Shown here in pieces: positions 33,747-43,260 of a DNA stretch of 51,584 bases (position 1 is the stretch's first letter; every line of letters starts with the position of its first letter). The stretch is taken from positions 1 to 51,584 of the forward strand of contig JAUVCH010000014.1 in assembly GCA_030595795.1 (NCBI GenBank), written 5' to 3'. The notes beneath the pieces are model-generated. The model did not search any database, was not told the origin of the DNA, and was given only the letters and a program-made list of their open reading frames with translations. Both the position numbers and the translations under genes were made by a program. The DNA comes from Gammaproteobacteria bacterium. GTDB taxonomy: Bacteria; Pseudomonadota; Gammaproteobacteria; GCA-001735895.

Positions 33747-35021
33747 ATGAGCGTCAATCCTGAAATATCAAACATAGCGGACACAGCAGTAGAATATAAA
33801 ATCAATGCCGACCGTCTGTGGGACAGTCTGATGCAAATGGCGAAAATCGGCGCGACCGAAAAAGGGGGTTGCTGTCGGCTGGCACTAACTGATCTGGACC
33901 GAGAAAGTCGTGATTTATTTGTGAGCTGGTGCAAAGAAGCTGGTTGCACCATCAAAGTCGACAAAATGGGTAATATTTTTGCGCGCCGTGAAGGAACCGA
34001 ATCGAGCCTGCCGCCCGTGTTAACCGGCAGTCACCTCGACACGCAACCTACAGGTGGTCGTTTCGATGGTGTCTATGGCGTATTAACTGGCCTGGAAGTC
34101 ATTCGCTCGCTAAATGATATGAACATCCAGACGCGACATTCCGTCGAAGCCTGCGTCTGGACTAACGAAGAAGGTTCTCGGTTTGCACCAGCGATGGTGG
34201 CGTCGGGTGTGTTTGGCGGCGTCTTCACGCTCGACTATGGTCTAAGTCGATCCGATGCTGATGGCCTGACCATGGGTGAGGAGCTACAACGCATTAGCTA
34301 TGCCGGTGACGAAGAAGTTGGCGGCCGAGATGTACACGCTTATTTTGAGGCGCATATCGAGCAGGGCCCTATTCTCGAAGCCGAAGAAAAAACCATTGGT
34401 ATTGTTACCGATGCGCAGGGTCAGCGCTGGTACGAGATGTCGCTCACCGGCGTTGAGTCTCATGCTGGACCGACACCGATGAACCGCCGTAAAGATGCTT
34501 TGTTAGGCGCCGCGCTAATTGTTCAGCTGGTCAATCAGGTAGGCCTCGATAATGCTCCGCTGGCCTGTGCCACTGTCGGTATGCTCGACGTTTACCCTAA
34601 TTCTCGCAATGTCATTCCCGGGCAAGTGTCTTTGACCATTGATTTTCGTCATCCTGACGATGACGTTCTGGCGAATATGGATAAACAAATGCGTGCAGGT
34701 GTGGATAAGATTGTTTCCTCAATCGGCCTCGAATGTGAGCTGGAGCAGATTTTTTATTACGCCCCGATTGCATTCAACGATAGCTGTGTGGCAGCAGTAC
34801 GCGAGGGTACTCAGGCGCATGGTTACTCATCGCGAGAAATAGTGTCGGGCGCAGGCCACGACGCCTGTTATCTGGCCGGTGTTGCGCCGACTTCGATGGT
34901 GTTTATCCCCTGTATCGATGGTATTAGTCATAACGAAATTGAGGACGTCAAACCGGAATGGATAACCGCCGGGGCGAATGTTGTTTTGTCTGCAATTTTG
35001 CAAAAGGCAGAGGCTGTTTAG
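33747..35021 (+). CDS. M20-family N-carbamoyl-amino-acid hydrolase / beta-ureidopropionase (PydC-like)
   Basis: Dizinc hydrolase of 424 residues in the allantoate amidohydrolase / N-carbamoyl-L-amino-acid hydrolase group. Metal and substrate motifs are GSHLDTQPTGGRFDG, WTNEEGSRF, EAHIEQGP, HAGPTPMNRR and GAGHDACYL. In bacterial pyrimidine operons this family supplies the third step (PydC). Its presence together with a nitrilase-type enzyme in one operon is a functional duplication. Its stop codon is immediately followed by the GTG of preT. Confidence 0.9.
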   Translation: MSVNPEISNIADTAVEYKINADRLWDSLMQMAKIGATEKGGCCRLALTDLDRESRDLFVSWCKEAGCTIKVDKMGNIFARREGTESSLPPVLTGSHLDTQPTGGRFDGVYGVLTGLEVIRSLNDMNIQTRHSVEACVWTNEEGSRFAPAMVASGVFGGVFTLDYGLSRSDADGLTMGEELQRISYAGDEEVGGRDVHAYFEAHIEQGPILEAEEKTIGIVTDAQGQRWYEMSLTGVESHAGPTPMNRRKDALLGAALIVQLVNQVGLDNAPLACATVGMLDVYPNSRNVIPGQVSLTIDFRHPDDDVLANMDKQMRAGVDKIVSSIGLECELEQIFYYAPIAFNDSCVAAVREGTQAHGYSSREIVSGAGHDACYLAGVAPTSMVFIPCIDGISHNEIEDVKPEWITAGANVVLSAILQKAEAV

Positions 35022-36326
35022 GTGGATATCAGAGCCGCGCGCCTAACTGCGGATGAGTACGCCCACAACTTTAGTGATATGCATCCGCCGCTCGGTGACA
35101 CTGCGGCACTGGTCGAGGCAGATCGCTGCTATTTTTGTTATGACGCACCATGCACGGAGGCCTGTCCAACTGGAATCGATGTTGCCGGTTTTATTAGCAT
35201 GATTAAATCGGGCAACAATTCTGGTGCCGCTCGACTTATATTGCAGGAAAACATAATAGGCGGTAGTTGCGCGAGGGTGTGCCCAACCGAAACCTTGTGC
35301 GAGCAGGCCTGTGTGCGCAACGAGCAGGATCATCGTCCGGTGAGTATTGGTTTACTTCAGCGCCACGCAGTTGATGCTGCAATTAATGCGGGTCAGCAAT
35401 TTTTCAGCCGTGCGCCTGATACAGGCAAACGGGTAGCGATTGTCGGTGCCGGGCCTGCCGGGTTGTCCTGCGCGCATGGGTTGGCGCGGCAGGGGCACCA
35501 GGTCACCATTATTGAGGCGCGTGAGAAGAGCGGTGGTCTTAACGAATACGGCCTCGCTGCCTACAAGATGCTCGATGATTTTGCCAGCCGAGAAATCGAA
35601 TACATTGCGGCTATCGGCGGTATCGAAATCCGCTATGGTCAGCATCTAGGCGATGATTTCGATACTGGCAGTCTATTGAACGAGTTCGATGCGATATTTC
35701 TCGGCATGGGGCTTGATGGTGTTAACAGCTTGAACCTCGCCAACGAAGAGGTCGACGGTGTCATGAGTGCGGTCGACTATATATCGCAGATACGCCAGAG
35801 CGGTGATCTTTCTGAATTACCAGTAGGCCGCCAGGTGGTTGTCATCGGTGGCGGTATGACAGCAATTGACATCGCCACGCAAGTTAAATTATTAGGCGCT
35901 GACGAAGTAACTCTAGTTTATCGCCGTGGGCCGGAGGCGATGGTTGCCAGTGAAGAGGAACGCGAGTTTACTCAGATAAAAGGCGTCAAAATCCTCTATA
36001 ACGCCAAACCTGTCAATATTATTACTGTTGATGGTCATGTACGTGAAGTTGAATTTGAGCGCAAGGGTGAAACATTTTCCTTACCTGCTGATATGTTGTT
36101 TAAGGCTATAGGTCAGAATTTTGATGCCAAACTCGATGGCGCGGTCGAACTCGAGAAAGGACGTATTCGCGTGGATGCACAGAGGAAGACTTCTGTTGCC
36201 GGCATATGGGCGGGGGGAGACTGTGTTTGCGATGGTGAAGACCTGACTGTAGCGGCTGCGCAGGATGGAAAGCTGGCGGCTAAATCGATTAATGAATACC
36301 TGCTTAAAAGCGGTAGAGGGGAATAA
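35022..36326 (+). CDS. preT: Dihydropyrimidine dehydrogenase subunit PreT
   Basis: Flavin/iron-sulfur electron-input subunit of the bacterial NADH-dependent dihydropyrimidine dehydrogenase. The 434-residue protein starts with GTG, has N-terminal Fe-S cysteines (CYFCYDAPCTEACPTGID in part, and CARVCPTETLCEQAC), an FAD Rossmann motif IVGAGPAGLSCAHGLARQG and a second, NAD(P)-binding motif VVVIGGGMTAID. It is followed three bases later by preA, its catalytic partner. The start codon lies directly after the upstream stop, implying translational coupling. Confidence 0.95.
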   Translation: MDIRAARLTADEYAHNFSDMHPPLGDTAALVEADRCYFCYDAPCTEACPTGIDVAGFISMIKSGNNSGAARLILQENIIGGSCARVCPTETLCEQACVRNEQDHRPVSIGLLQRHAVDAAINAGQQFFSRAPDTGKRVAIVGAGPAGLSCAHGLARQGHQVTIIEAREKSGGLNEYGLAAYKMLDDFASREIEYIAAIGGIEIRYGQHLGDDFDTGSLLNEFDAIFLGMGLDGVNSLNLANEEVDGVMSAVDYISQIRQSGDLSELPVGRQVVVIGGGMTAIDIATQVKLLGADEVTLVYRRGPEAMVASEEEREFTQIKGVKILYNAKPVNIITVDGHVREVEFERKGETFSLPADMLFKAIGQNFDAKLDGAVELEKGRIRVDAQRKTSVAGIWAGGDCVCDGEDLTVAAAQDGKLAAKSINEYLLKSGRGE

Positions 36327-36329
36327 GAT

Positions 36330-37637
36330 ATGGCGGATTTAACATCGAATTTTATCGGTATTCATTCCCCGAATCCTTTCTGGCTGGCTTCGGCACCACC
36401 CACTGATAAAGCTTATAACGTAGTTCGAGCCTTTGAAGCTGGCTGGGGCGGTGTGGTCTGGAAAACCCTGGGGGAAGATGGGCCACCGTTGGTGAATGTT
36501 AACGGCCCGCGCTATGGTGCCTGGCACTCCGGCGATCGGCGTCTGGTGGGTTTCAACAATATCGAGTTAATTACCGACCGCCCACTGGATCTCAATGTTC
36601 GGGAAATTACGCAGGTTAAGAAAGACTGGCCCGACCGTGCGATGATTGTGTCGCTGATGGTGCCCTGTAATGAAGATGCCTGGAAGGAAATCTTACACAA
36701 GATCGAAGACACCGGCGCCGATGGTATTGAACTTAATTTTGGCTGCCCACATGGCATGTCCGAACGGGGTATGGGCGCGGCTGTTGGTCAGGTGCCAGAA
36801 TATGTGGAAATGGTGACTCGATGGTGCAAGGAATATTCGGCTATGCCTGTCATTGTCAAACTAACGCCTAACATTAGCGATATTCGTCAATCGGCGCGTG
36901 CAGCGCACAACGGCGGGGCAAATGCGGTGTCCATGATTAATACAATTAACTCGATTATTTCGGTCGATCTGGATACCTTTTCGATTAACCCCTCCACCGG
37001 TGGTAAAGGCACACACGGCGGTTATTGTGGTCCGGCGGTCAAGCCGATTGCGCTGAATATGGTTGCCGAAGTAGCACGTGATGAGCAGACCCGGGGTCTC
37101 CCTATCTCGGGAATTGGCGGTATAACAACCTGGCGTGATGCGGTCGATTTTATTGCGCTCGGCGCTGGCAATGTGCAGGTCTGTACGGCCGCGATGACTT
37201 ATGGATTTAAGGTTATCGATGACATGGTCACCGGTCTCAGCGATTTCATGGATAGCAAAGGGTTCGCATCGGTTGACGAAATAGTCGGCAAGGCGGTGGA
37301 TAAGGTAACCGACTGGAAATATCTTGATCTCAACACCATTGTTAAAGCGCAGATCGATCAGGAACAATGCATCGAATGCGGTCGCTGCCATGTAGTCTGC
37401 GAAGATACATCGCATCAGGCGATATCTGCGACAAAAGACGGCTCACGCCATTTCGAAGTCATCGATGAAGAATGCGTGGGCTGTAATTTATGTGTTAGTG
37501 TTTGTCCGGTCGAGGGCTGTATTAGCTTACGCGAATTATCGGTTGGTGAAATCGATAAACGTACCGGCGAGACCGTATCGGGGGAGTATGCCAACTGGAC
37601 GACACACGCTAATAATCCGATGAGAACAAATCAATAA
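36330..37637 (+). CDS. preA: Dihydropyrimidine dehydrogenase catalytic subunit PreA
   Basis: Reduces uracil or thymine to the dihydropyrimidine with electrons from PreT. The 435-residue protein has an FMN TIM barrel with the active-site segment NFGCPHGMSERGMGAAVGQ (catalytic Cys), KLTPNISDI and GIGGITTWRDAV, and a C-terminal ferredoxin domain with two 4Fe-4S motifs (CIECGRCHVVCED and CVGCNLCVSVCPVEGC). Fused fold and length match PreA of E. coli. It ends at a short tandem repeat before the NCS1 permease. Confidence 0.96.
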   Translation: MADLTSNFIGIHSPNPFWLASAPPTDKAYNVVRAFEAGWGGVVWKTLGEDGPPLVNVNGPRYGAWHSGDRRLVGFNNIELITDRPLDLNVREITQVKKDWPDRAMIVSLMVPCNEDAWKEILHKIEDTGADGIELNFGCPHGMSERGMGAAVGQVPEYVEMVTRWCKEYSAMPVIVKLTPNISDIRQSARAAHNGGANAVSMINTINSIISVDLDTFSINPSTGGKGTHGGYCGPAVKPIALNMVAEVARDEQTRGLPISGIGGITTWRDAVDFIALGAGNVQVCTAAMTYGFKVIDDMVTGLSDFMDSKGFASVDEIVGKAVDKVTDWKYLDLNTIVKAQIDQEQCIECGRCHVVCEDTSHQAISATKDGSRHFEVIDEECVGCNLCVSVCPVEGCISLRELSVGEIDKRTGETVSGEYANWTTHANNPMRTNQ

Positions 37638-37652
37638 CCAATAACCAATAAC
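37632..37652 (+). repeat. Three exact tandem copies of CAATAAC
   Basis: A 7-base unit repeated three times, starting within the last codons of preA and running into the intergenic space. Slippage here would alter little; it is noted as a local low-complexity tract. Confidence 0.8.
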
Positions 37653-37702
37653 TAAAGATCGATAATAAAATACCAATAAAACTTAATAATCTGGAGGAAG
37701 TT

Positions 37703-39163
37703 ATGACTGCTAGTAGTATTGAAACAGTAGGTGAATTTGTCGAATTAAAGGCCGGAGACGATGTAATATCGAGTTCGCGCTATAACGAGGATATCGCACC
37801 GACTCGCGTCGATCAGCGAACCTGGAAAACCAGGCACATCGCATCGCTTTGGGTGGGCATGGCAATTTGCGTACCTACTTATACGCTCGGTGGCGTTCTC
37901 ACCGCTTATTTTGGACTTTCTGTCGGCGAAGCGCTGTGGGCTATTTTTCTGGCGAATGTGATCGTATTGATCCCACTGGTGTTAAATGCCTATCCGGGAA
38001 CTAAATACGGTATTCCATTCCCCGTGGTACTGCGATCTTCGTTTGGTATTATTGGTTCGAATGTACCCTGTCTGATCAGAGCGCTAATCGCCTGCGGCTG
38101 GTTCGGTATTCAAACCATGTTCGGCGGGCTCGCCATACACCTGCTTTTTTCGGCAGTATCCGACGGCTGGGCTAGCCTCGGCGGTACTGGCGAGGTCATC
38201 GGCTTCTTTATATTCTGGGTGATTAATCTATGGGTTGTTATCAGGGGTGCTGAGTCAATCAAGATGTTGGAAACCCTGGCGGCTCCCATGCTTTTACTGG
38301 TAGGTATTGGCTTGATTGTTTGGGCCTATCCGCAGGCATCGATAACGGAGTTGTTAGCCAAGCCGCCTAATCGACCCGAAGACGCCTCTTTTTTTGGTTA
38401 TTTCTTTGGTGGCCTCACTGCTATGGTGGGCTTCTGGGCGACATTATCGCTGAATATTCCTGATTTCAGCCGATTTGCGGATTCTCAGAAGAGTCAGATA
38501 AAAGGCCAGATTATCGGCCTGCCGGTAACGATGTTTCTGTTTGCCGCGCTGGGTGTAATTTTGACGGCTGCTTCTCCACAACTGGTCGGCGAAACTGTGT
38601 CCGATCCGATCTCGTTGATTGGTAAAATTGATAGCCCGTTCTGGGTCATTTTATCAATGCTGATGATTATTATCGCAACGCTGTCCACCAATACCGCAGC
38701 GAATATTGTGTCGCCGACGAATGACTTCCAGAATATTGCGCCGAAAATGGTGAGCAACACACGAGGTGTCATCATTACCGGTTTAGTCGGTGTCGTGCTT
38801 ATGGGTTGGGAGTTGCTTAAAAAGCTGGAATGGATAGTCTCCGATGTCAGCGTCGAAAGCCTGTATTCGAACTGGTTGATTGGTTATTCGAGCCTGCTTG
38901 GACCTATCGCCGGAATCATGATTGTCGACTACTTCATGGTAAAACGGCAAACGCTTGACCTACCGGCATTGTATATGGACAACAGCACCTATCCCGCATG
39001 GAACGTGAGCGGTTTTGTCGCCTTCCTGATTCCTGTCGCATTGACAATAGTTGCAGTTACCACCGGCGCACTTAGCTGGTTTTATAGCTATGGCTGGTTT
39101 ACCGGGTCGCTGCTTGGTGGGCTGATTTATTATGTTATGAATATAAAGACAATTAACGGCTAG
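37703..39163 (+). CDS. NCS1 nucleobase:cation symporter
   Basis: Inner-membrane importer of about twelve helices and 486 residues, of the NCS1 family (cytosine, uracil, allantoin or hydantoin permeases). Recognisable segments are WVGMAICVPTYTLGG in helix 1, NAYPGTKYGIPFPVVLRSSFG, FWATLSLNIPDFSRFA and the NTAANIVSPTNDF loop. Being next to preTA and dihydropyrimidinase, uracil, thymine or a dihydropyrimidine is the likely cargo. A TGGAGGAAG ribosome site precedes the ATG. Its stop overlaps the next gene's GTG (TAGTG). Confidence 0.9.
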   Translation: MTASSIETVGEFVELKAGDDVISSSRYNEDIAPTRVDQRTWKTRHIASLWVGMAICVPTYTLGGVLTAYFGLSVGEALWAIFLANVIVLIPLVLNAYPGTKYGIPFPVVLRSSFGIIGSNVPCLIRALIACGWFGIQTMFGGLAIHLLFSAVSDGWASLGGTGEVIGFFIFWVINLWVVIRGAESIKMLETLAAPMLLLVGIGLIVWAYPQASITELLAKPPNRPEDASFFGYFFGGLTAMVGFWATLSLNIPDFSRFADSQKSQIKGQIIGLPVTMFLFAALGVILTAASPQLVGETVSDPISLIGKIDSPFWVILSMLMIIIATLSTNTAANIVSPTNDFQNIAPKMVSNTRGVIITGLVGVVLMGWELLKKLEWIVSDVSVESLYSNWLIGYSSLLGPIAGIMIVDYFMVKRQTLDLPALYMDNSTYPAWNVSGFVAFLIPVALTIVAVTTGALSWFYSYGWFTGSLLGGLIYYVMNIKTING

Positions 39164-39621
39164 TGCTTCCAACGGCAATATTATTTATCATACTGGCAGT
39201 TTTTGCTGGCAGTATGTTGCCGGTACAGGGCGTTGTAAATGGTCAGCTCGGGCGGGCACTCGATAATGTAGTACTCGCCACCCTGATCTCCTTTGTTGTA
39301 GGCGCGCTGACATTGTTGTTGGTATTTCTTTTCCGCTACAACGGGTCTTCAGTCAGTGGTCTGCAAGGTTTATCGCAAGTACCGCCGGTTTACTATACAG
39401 GCGGGATACTAGGTGCCTTTTACGTGACAATGGTCACCCTGCTGATTCCCAGGATAGGTGTCGCCAACACCATGATTGCGATAATTTTCGGGCAGGTTTT
39501 ATTGTCGTTGCTGCTCGATCATTTTGGTGTCCTGGGTATAGCAGTTCGGGAAATAAACTGGTTCAGAGCCTTAGGTGCCGGTTTAGTATTAACAGGATTG
39601 GTATTGGTAGTTAGAAACTAA
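39163..39621 (+). CDS. Small DMT-type membrane protein (YdcZ/DUF606 family)
   Basis: A 152-residue membrane protein with about five hydrophobic helices, of the YdcZ family of half-size drug/metabolite transporters. The N-terminal GSMLPVQGVVNGQLGRALDN and the YYTGGILGAFYVTMVTLLIPRIGVA segment (both in part) are typical. It starts with GTG, overlapping the NCS1 stop codon, so it is translationally coupled to the permease. Substrate and direction are unknown; export of an amine or amino-acid product such as beta-alanine is only a guess. Confidence 0.8.
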   Translation: MLPTAILFIILAVFAGSMLPVQGVVNGQLGRALDNVVLATLISFVVGALTLLLVFLFRYNGSSVSGLQGLSQVPPVYYTGGILGAFYVTMVTLLIPRIGVANTMIAIIFGQVLLSLLLDHFGVLGIAVREINWFRALGAGLVLTGLVLVVRN

Positions 39622-39666
39622 AGTTATGCTTTTTAAAAATAATTAATCATGAGGAGAGTAAATAAG

Positions 39667-40674
39667 ATGTCACAAAATATTTCACGTCGGTCATTCAATA
39701 AAATATCCGCTGCCTGTGTTGGTGCGCTGGGGTTTGGCGTATTCCCTGCCTTTGCGGCTAATATGAAAGTCGCCGGTATTTATACCCAACCCATTCAGCA
39801 AAAGTGGGATGCCCGCTTGCATCAGGGCTTGTTAGCCGCGAAGGCAGCTGGTGGAGTTGATTATGTGTTTTCCGAAAAGGTCGCCAATACAGATTATATC
39901 CGAGTATTGCGTGAGTACTGCGAAGGCGGTGCCAAACTCATTGTTGGTGAAGCTTTTGGTATCTCCAAGGAAGCCCGTAAAGTTGCCGATGAATACCCGG
40001 ATGTTGCTTTTTTAATGGGCGACCCATTCGCACCGCACGGCTCTAACTTTTCGGTATTCGATAATTACATTCACGAACCCTGTTATTTAATGGGTGTACT
40101 CGCCGGTTCGATGACCAAAACCAACAAGCTCGGTATGGTTGGCGGATACCCGATAGGCGAGGTGAATCGGCTGTTTCACGCCTTTATCAACGGCGCTAAA
40201 TCGGTTAATCCGAAAGTCGAAGTTAAAGTGACCTTTATCGGCTCCTGGTATGATCCACCCAAGGCAAAAGAGGCCGCCTTTGCCCAGGTAGAATCTGGTG
40301 TTGATGTGCTCTACGCCGAGCGTGCCGGTGTAGTCGATGCCGCGAGAGATAAAGGCATTATCGCGTTTGGCAATGTGAATGATATGAACAAGGAAGAAAA
40401 TGGCGCGAATGTCGTGGTTACTTCGGCTCTATGGCATATGGAAGCGGCCATCGCACATGCTATTTCACGGGTAAAATCGGGTACATTTGCGGCTGAAAAT
40501 TACAAAGAGTGGACCATGATGAAGAAGGGCGGGGCGAGCTTGGCGCCTTACCATGAATTCGAGGATCGTATTCCTGCGGCAGCCAAAGCCAAAGTTGCAA
40601 AGTTGAAAGCCGATATTCTCAGTGGTTCCTATACGGTAGAAATTATCGACTCTGAACCAAAATCGACATTTTAA
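39667..40674 (+). CDS. BMP-family ABC transporter substrate-binding protein (nucleoside type)
   Basis: Periplasmic binding protein of 335 residues, related to the BMP/Med nucleoside-binding lipoprotein family. The ATG at 39667 follows a GAGGAG ribosome site; the earlier in-frame ATG at 39649 is part of that leader. The N-terminus carries a twin-arginine motif (SRRSFNK) and ends FPAFA-AN, suggesting Tat export rather than lipoprotein anchoring. Family segments include KVAGIYTQPI, GGAKLIVGEAFG and LGMVGGYPIGEVNRL. It is the first gene of a complete ABC importer that probably brings in nucleosides or bases. Confidence 0.9.
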   Translation: MSQNISRRSFNKISAACVGALGFGVFPAFAANMKVAGIYTQPIQQKWDARLHQGLLAAKAAGGVDYVFSEKVANTDYIRVLREYCEGGAKLIVGEAFGISKEARKVADEYPDVAFLMGDPFAPHGSNFSVFDNYIHEPCYLMGVLAGSMTKTNKLGMVGGYPIGEVNRLFHAFINGAKSVNPKVEVKVTFIGSWYDPPKAKEAAFAQVESGVDVLYAERAGVVDAARDKGIIAFGNVNDMNKEENGANVVVTSALWHMEAAIAHAISRVKSGTFAAENYKEWTMMKKGGASLAPYHEFEDRIPAAAKAKVAKLKADILSGSYTVEIIDSEPKSTF

Positions 40675-40703
40675 GCAGAGTAATACAATTGCGTTAGCTT
40701 GTT

Positions 40704-42218
40704 ATGTCGAGACTTTCTTTCAAGCAGATAACCAAACGTTTCGGATCACTGATCGCCAATGACAGCATTTCGCTGTCATTGGGCGAAGGCGAGATCATGG
40801 CGTTGCTCGGCGAAAATGGTGCCGGTAAAACTACGCTGATGAATATTTTGTTTGGTCATTATGAGGCCGACGAAGGTTCAATCGAAGTTGAGGACAAAGT
40901 GCTGACTCCCGGTTCCACCGAAGCGGCCATCCAGGCTGGTATCGGTATGGTGCATCAGCACTTCACCCTGGCCGATAATTTAACCGTAATAGAAAATATC
41001 ATCCTCGGCACCGAAAGCCTGTGGTCATGGCGGCACGATTTAACAGCAGCGCGTCGTAAACTAATGGAAATGGCCGAAAGTTATTCTCTCGCGATTAACC
41101 CGGACGCGCTGGTCGGCTCGCTTTCGGTTGGTGAGCGACAGCGTGTCGAAATTTTAAAAGCACTCTACCGCGGTGCGCGCACTTTAATCCTGGATGAGCC
41201 TACCGCTGTTTTGACGCCGCAGGAAACCGAGAATCTCTTTATCACCCTCAGATCACTCACGGCAAAAGGATTGTCGGTGATTTTCATTTCGCATAAATTA
41301 CACGAAATATTGGCAATTAGTGATCGCATTTCGGTTTTACGCCGAGGGAAAATAGTCGATACGATAAAAACCAGTGAAGCCAGCAGAAGTGAACTGGCCG
41401 AGAAGATGGTGGGAGAAGTCGTCACCAGGCCACAACTGGAAGCGATGCAACCGGGTGCACCGGTACTCACGCTGGCAGGTCTAAGTGCTTTTGGCGACGA
41501 TAAATTGCCGATGCTAAACAATGTCGATTTAACCATACACGCGCATGAAATCATCGGTATTGCGGGTGTTGCCGGTAACGGGCAAGCGGCATTAGCCGAT
41601 GTTTTATCCGGCCTGAATCGCGATTATTCAGGCACGCTCGAGTTGCATGATAAAACGCTAACCGATGCGGGCCCGTCAGACTTTGTCGCGCGGGGTATCG
41701 GACGAATACCCGAAGATCGGCATGTACGCGGAATGATTGGCGAGATGGAGATATGGGAAAATTTAATCAGCGAAGACCTACGCTCAGCAGAAATTTCAAA
41801 GTGGAAAATAATCATTAACAGGGATGCAGCAATCAAACGAGCCGAAAAATTGATCGAGCGCTTCGATGTGCGCTGTGAAGGCCCGCAGGCACAAACCAAA
41901 TTATTATCGGGTGGCAATATCCAGAAACTCATCCTGGCGAGGGCACTGTCACCAGAGCCAGATTTTATATTGGCCAACCAGCCAGTCAGGGGGCTCGACG
42001 AGGGTGCCATCGCCTATGTTCAGGAACAATTATTTGATGCTCGAAAACGAGGCGCCGCTATCTTACTGATTTCCGAAGACCTCGATGAGCTGCTGTCACT
42101 GTGTGATCGAATTGCGGTGATGTATCAGGGTAATTTGAGTGAAGCCGTGCCGACGGCGACTCGAACAGTCACCGAATTGGGTTTAATGATGGCGGGGCAG
42201 GCTATTCATGCAAATTGA
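40704..42218 (+). CDS. ABC transporter ATP-binding protein (dual NBD, nucleoside type)
   Basis: A 504-residue protein with two tandem ATPase domains, as in sugar and nucleoside (YufO/NupO-like) importers. Domain 1 has Walker A GENGAGKTT, signature LSVGERQRVEI and Walker B LILDEPTAVLTP. Domain 2 has a degenerate Walker A (GVAGNGQAAL), signature LLSGGNIQKLILARAL and FILANQPVRGLDEG in place of a canonical Walker B, so only domain 1 is likely a full ATPase. It overlaps the next permease gene by 11 bases. Confidence 0.93.
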   Translation: MSRLSFKQITKRFGSLIANDSISLSLGEGEIMALLGENGAGKTTLMNILFGHYEADEGSIEVEDKVLTPGSTEAAIQAGIGMVHQHFTLADNLTVIENIILGTESLWSWRHDLTAARRKLMEMAESYSLAINPDALVGSLSVGERQRVEILKALYRGARTLILDEPTAVLTPQETENLFITLRSLTAKGLSVIFISHKLHEILAISDRISVLRRGKIVDTIKTSEASRSELAEKMVGEVVTRPQLEAMQPGAPVLTLAGLSAFGDDKLPMLNNVDLTIHAHEIIGIAGVAGNGQAALADVLSGLNRDYSGTLELHDKTLTDAGPSDFVARGIGRIPEDRHVRGMIGEMEIWENLISEDLRSAEISKWKIIINRDAAIKRAEKLIERFDVRCEGPQAQTKLLSGGNIQKLILARALSPEPDFILANQPVRGLDEGAIAYVQEQLFDARKRGAAILLISEDLDELLSLCDRIAVMYQGNLSEAVPTATRTVTELGLMMAGQAIHAN

Positions 42219-43260
42219 ACTGCGTCAGCATACCTCGTTGTTGCGGATTGGCATGGCACCGATCTCGGCTATTTTCGCCGCGCTCATACTGTGCTCTGCA
42301 CTCATAATATGGGCCGGTGTCCCGGTGCTTGAAGCGTATGCTTTATTATTTAAAGGTGCGTTTGGATCGGCTTTTGCCCTCAAGGAAACATTCACACGAT
42401 CAATACCGTTAATATTTACCGGCCTTGCCGTTGCGGTCGCGTTTCGTTCGAAATTTTACAATATCGGTGCCGAAGGCCAGCTTTACGCAGGCGCGCTGGC
42501 GTCGGTTTACTTTGGTACGGGGCTTGTTAGCTTACCCGGTTATCTGATGGTGCCATTCCTATTACTGGTCGGTGCATTGGCTGGTGGATTGCTGTTACTG
42601 GTGCCGGTGCTATTAAAAACTCGGTTGAAGGTGGACGAGGTGGTCACCACTTTGTTGCTTAACTTCGTCGTTTTGTTAATGGTTAGTTATTTAATCGAAG
42701 GCCCCTTGCGCGACCCGATGGCGATGGGCTGGCCGCAAACTGCGTCGATTGTCGATGAAGGCGTACTACCGACGCTGATGAGCAAAGGCAGACTGCACGC
42801 GGGACTAATCGTCGCGATACTGGCCTCTGTACTGATTTGGGCGGTGATGCGTTTCACGGTATTAGGTTACGAAATTAAAGCGGTTGGTTTTAATGCCAAA
42901 GGCGCAGAGTTTTCCGGGGTGAAGATTAACCGCACTGTGATTTTAACTGCGCTGATATCGGGTGGCCTGGCGGGCCTGGCTGGGGTCAGTGAAGTGGCCG
43001 GGTTGAAGGGTTATCTGACCCTCGATCTGTCGCCTGGGTTTGGCTACACCGGCGTTGCGGTTGCGATGTTAGCGCAGTTGCATCCACTGGCGGTTATCCC
43101 TGCAGCACTATTTCTATCGGCGGTTTATGTCGGCGCCGATTCGATGAGCCGAGCGGTTAATATTCCGACCTATATTGCCGACGTACTGGTCGGTGTATCG
43201 GTGCTCGCTATCCTCGTCAGTGTGATGTTAACGCGATACAGGATTAAGTGGCGTAAATGA
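42208..43260 (+). CDS. ABC transporter permease (nucleoside type, first)
   Basis: A 350-residue membrane subunit of the BPD_transp_2 family with about eight to ten helices. Diagnostic segments are FRSKFYNIGAEGQLYAGA and KGYLTLDLSPGFGYTGVAVAML (in part), both typical of YufP/NupP-like permeases. It overlaps the ATPase gene and, by ATGA, the second permease. Together with the BMP protein it forms a four-gene importer. Confidence 0.93.
   Translation: MQIELRQHTSLLRIGMAPISAIFAALILCSALIIWAGVPVLEAYALLFKGAFGSAFALKETFTRSIPLIFTGLAVAVAFRSKFYNIGAEGQLYAGALASVYFGTGLVSLPGYLMVPFLLLVGALAGGLLLLVPVLLKTRLKVDEVVTTLLLNFVVLLMVSYLIEGPLRDPMAMGWPQTASIVDEGVLPTLMSKGRLHAGLIVAILASVLIWAVMRFTVLGYEIKAVGFNAKGAEFSGVKINRTVILTALISGGLAGLAGVSEVAGLKGYLTLDLSPGFGYTGVAVAMLAQLHPLAVIPAALFLSAVYVGADSMSRAVNIPTYIADVLVGVSVLAILVSVMLTRYRIKWRK

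Noticed and set aside
36861..37415. 184-residue minus-strand open frame inside preA
   Set aside because: Shadow of the preA coding frame; low-complexity composition and no recognisable domain.
37632..37652. CRISPR-like or VNTR array
   Set aside because: Only three copies of a 7-base unit with no spacers; simple low-complexity tract.
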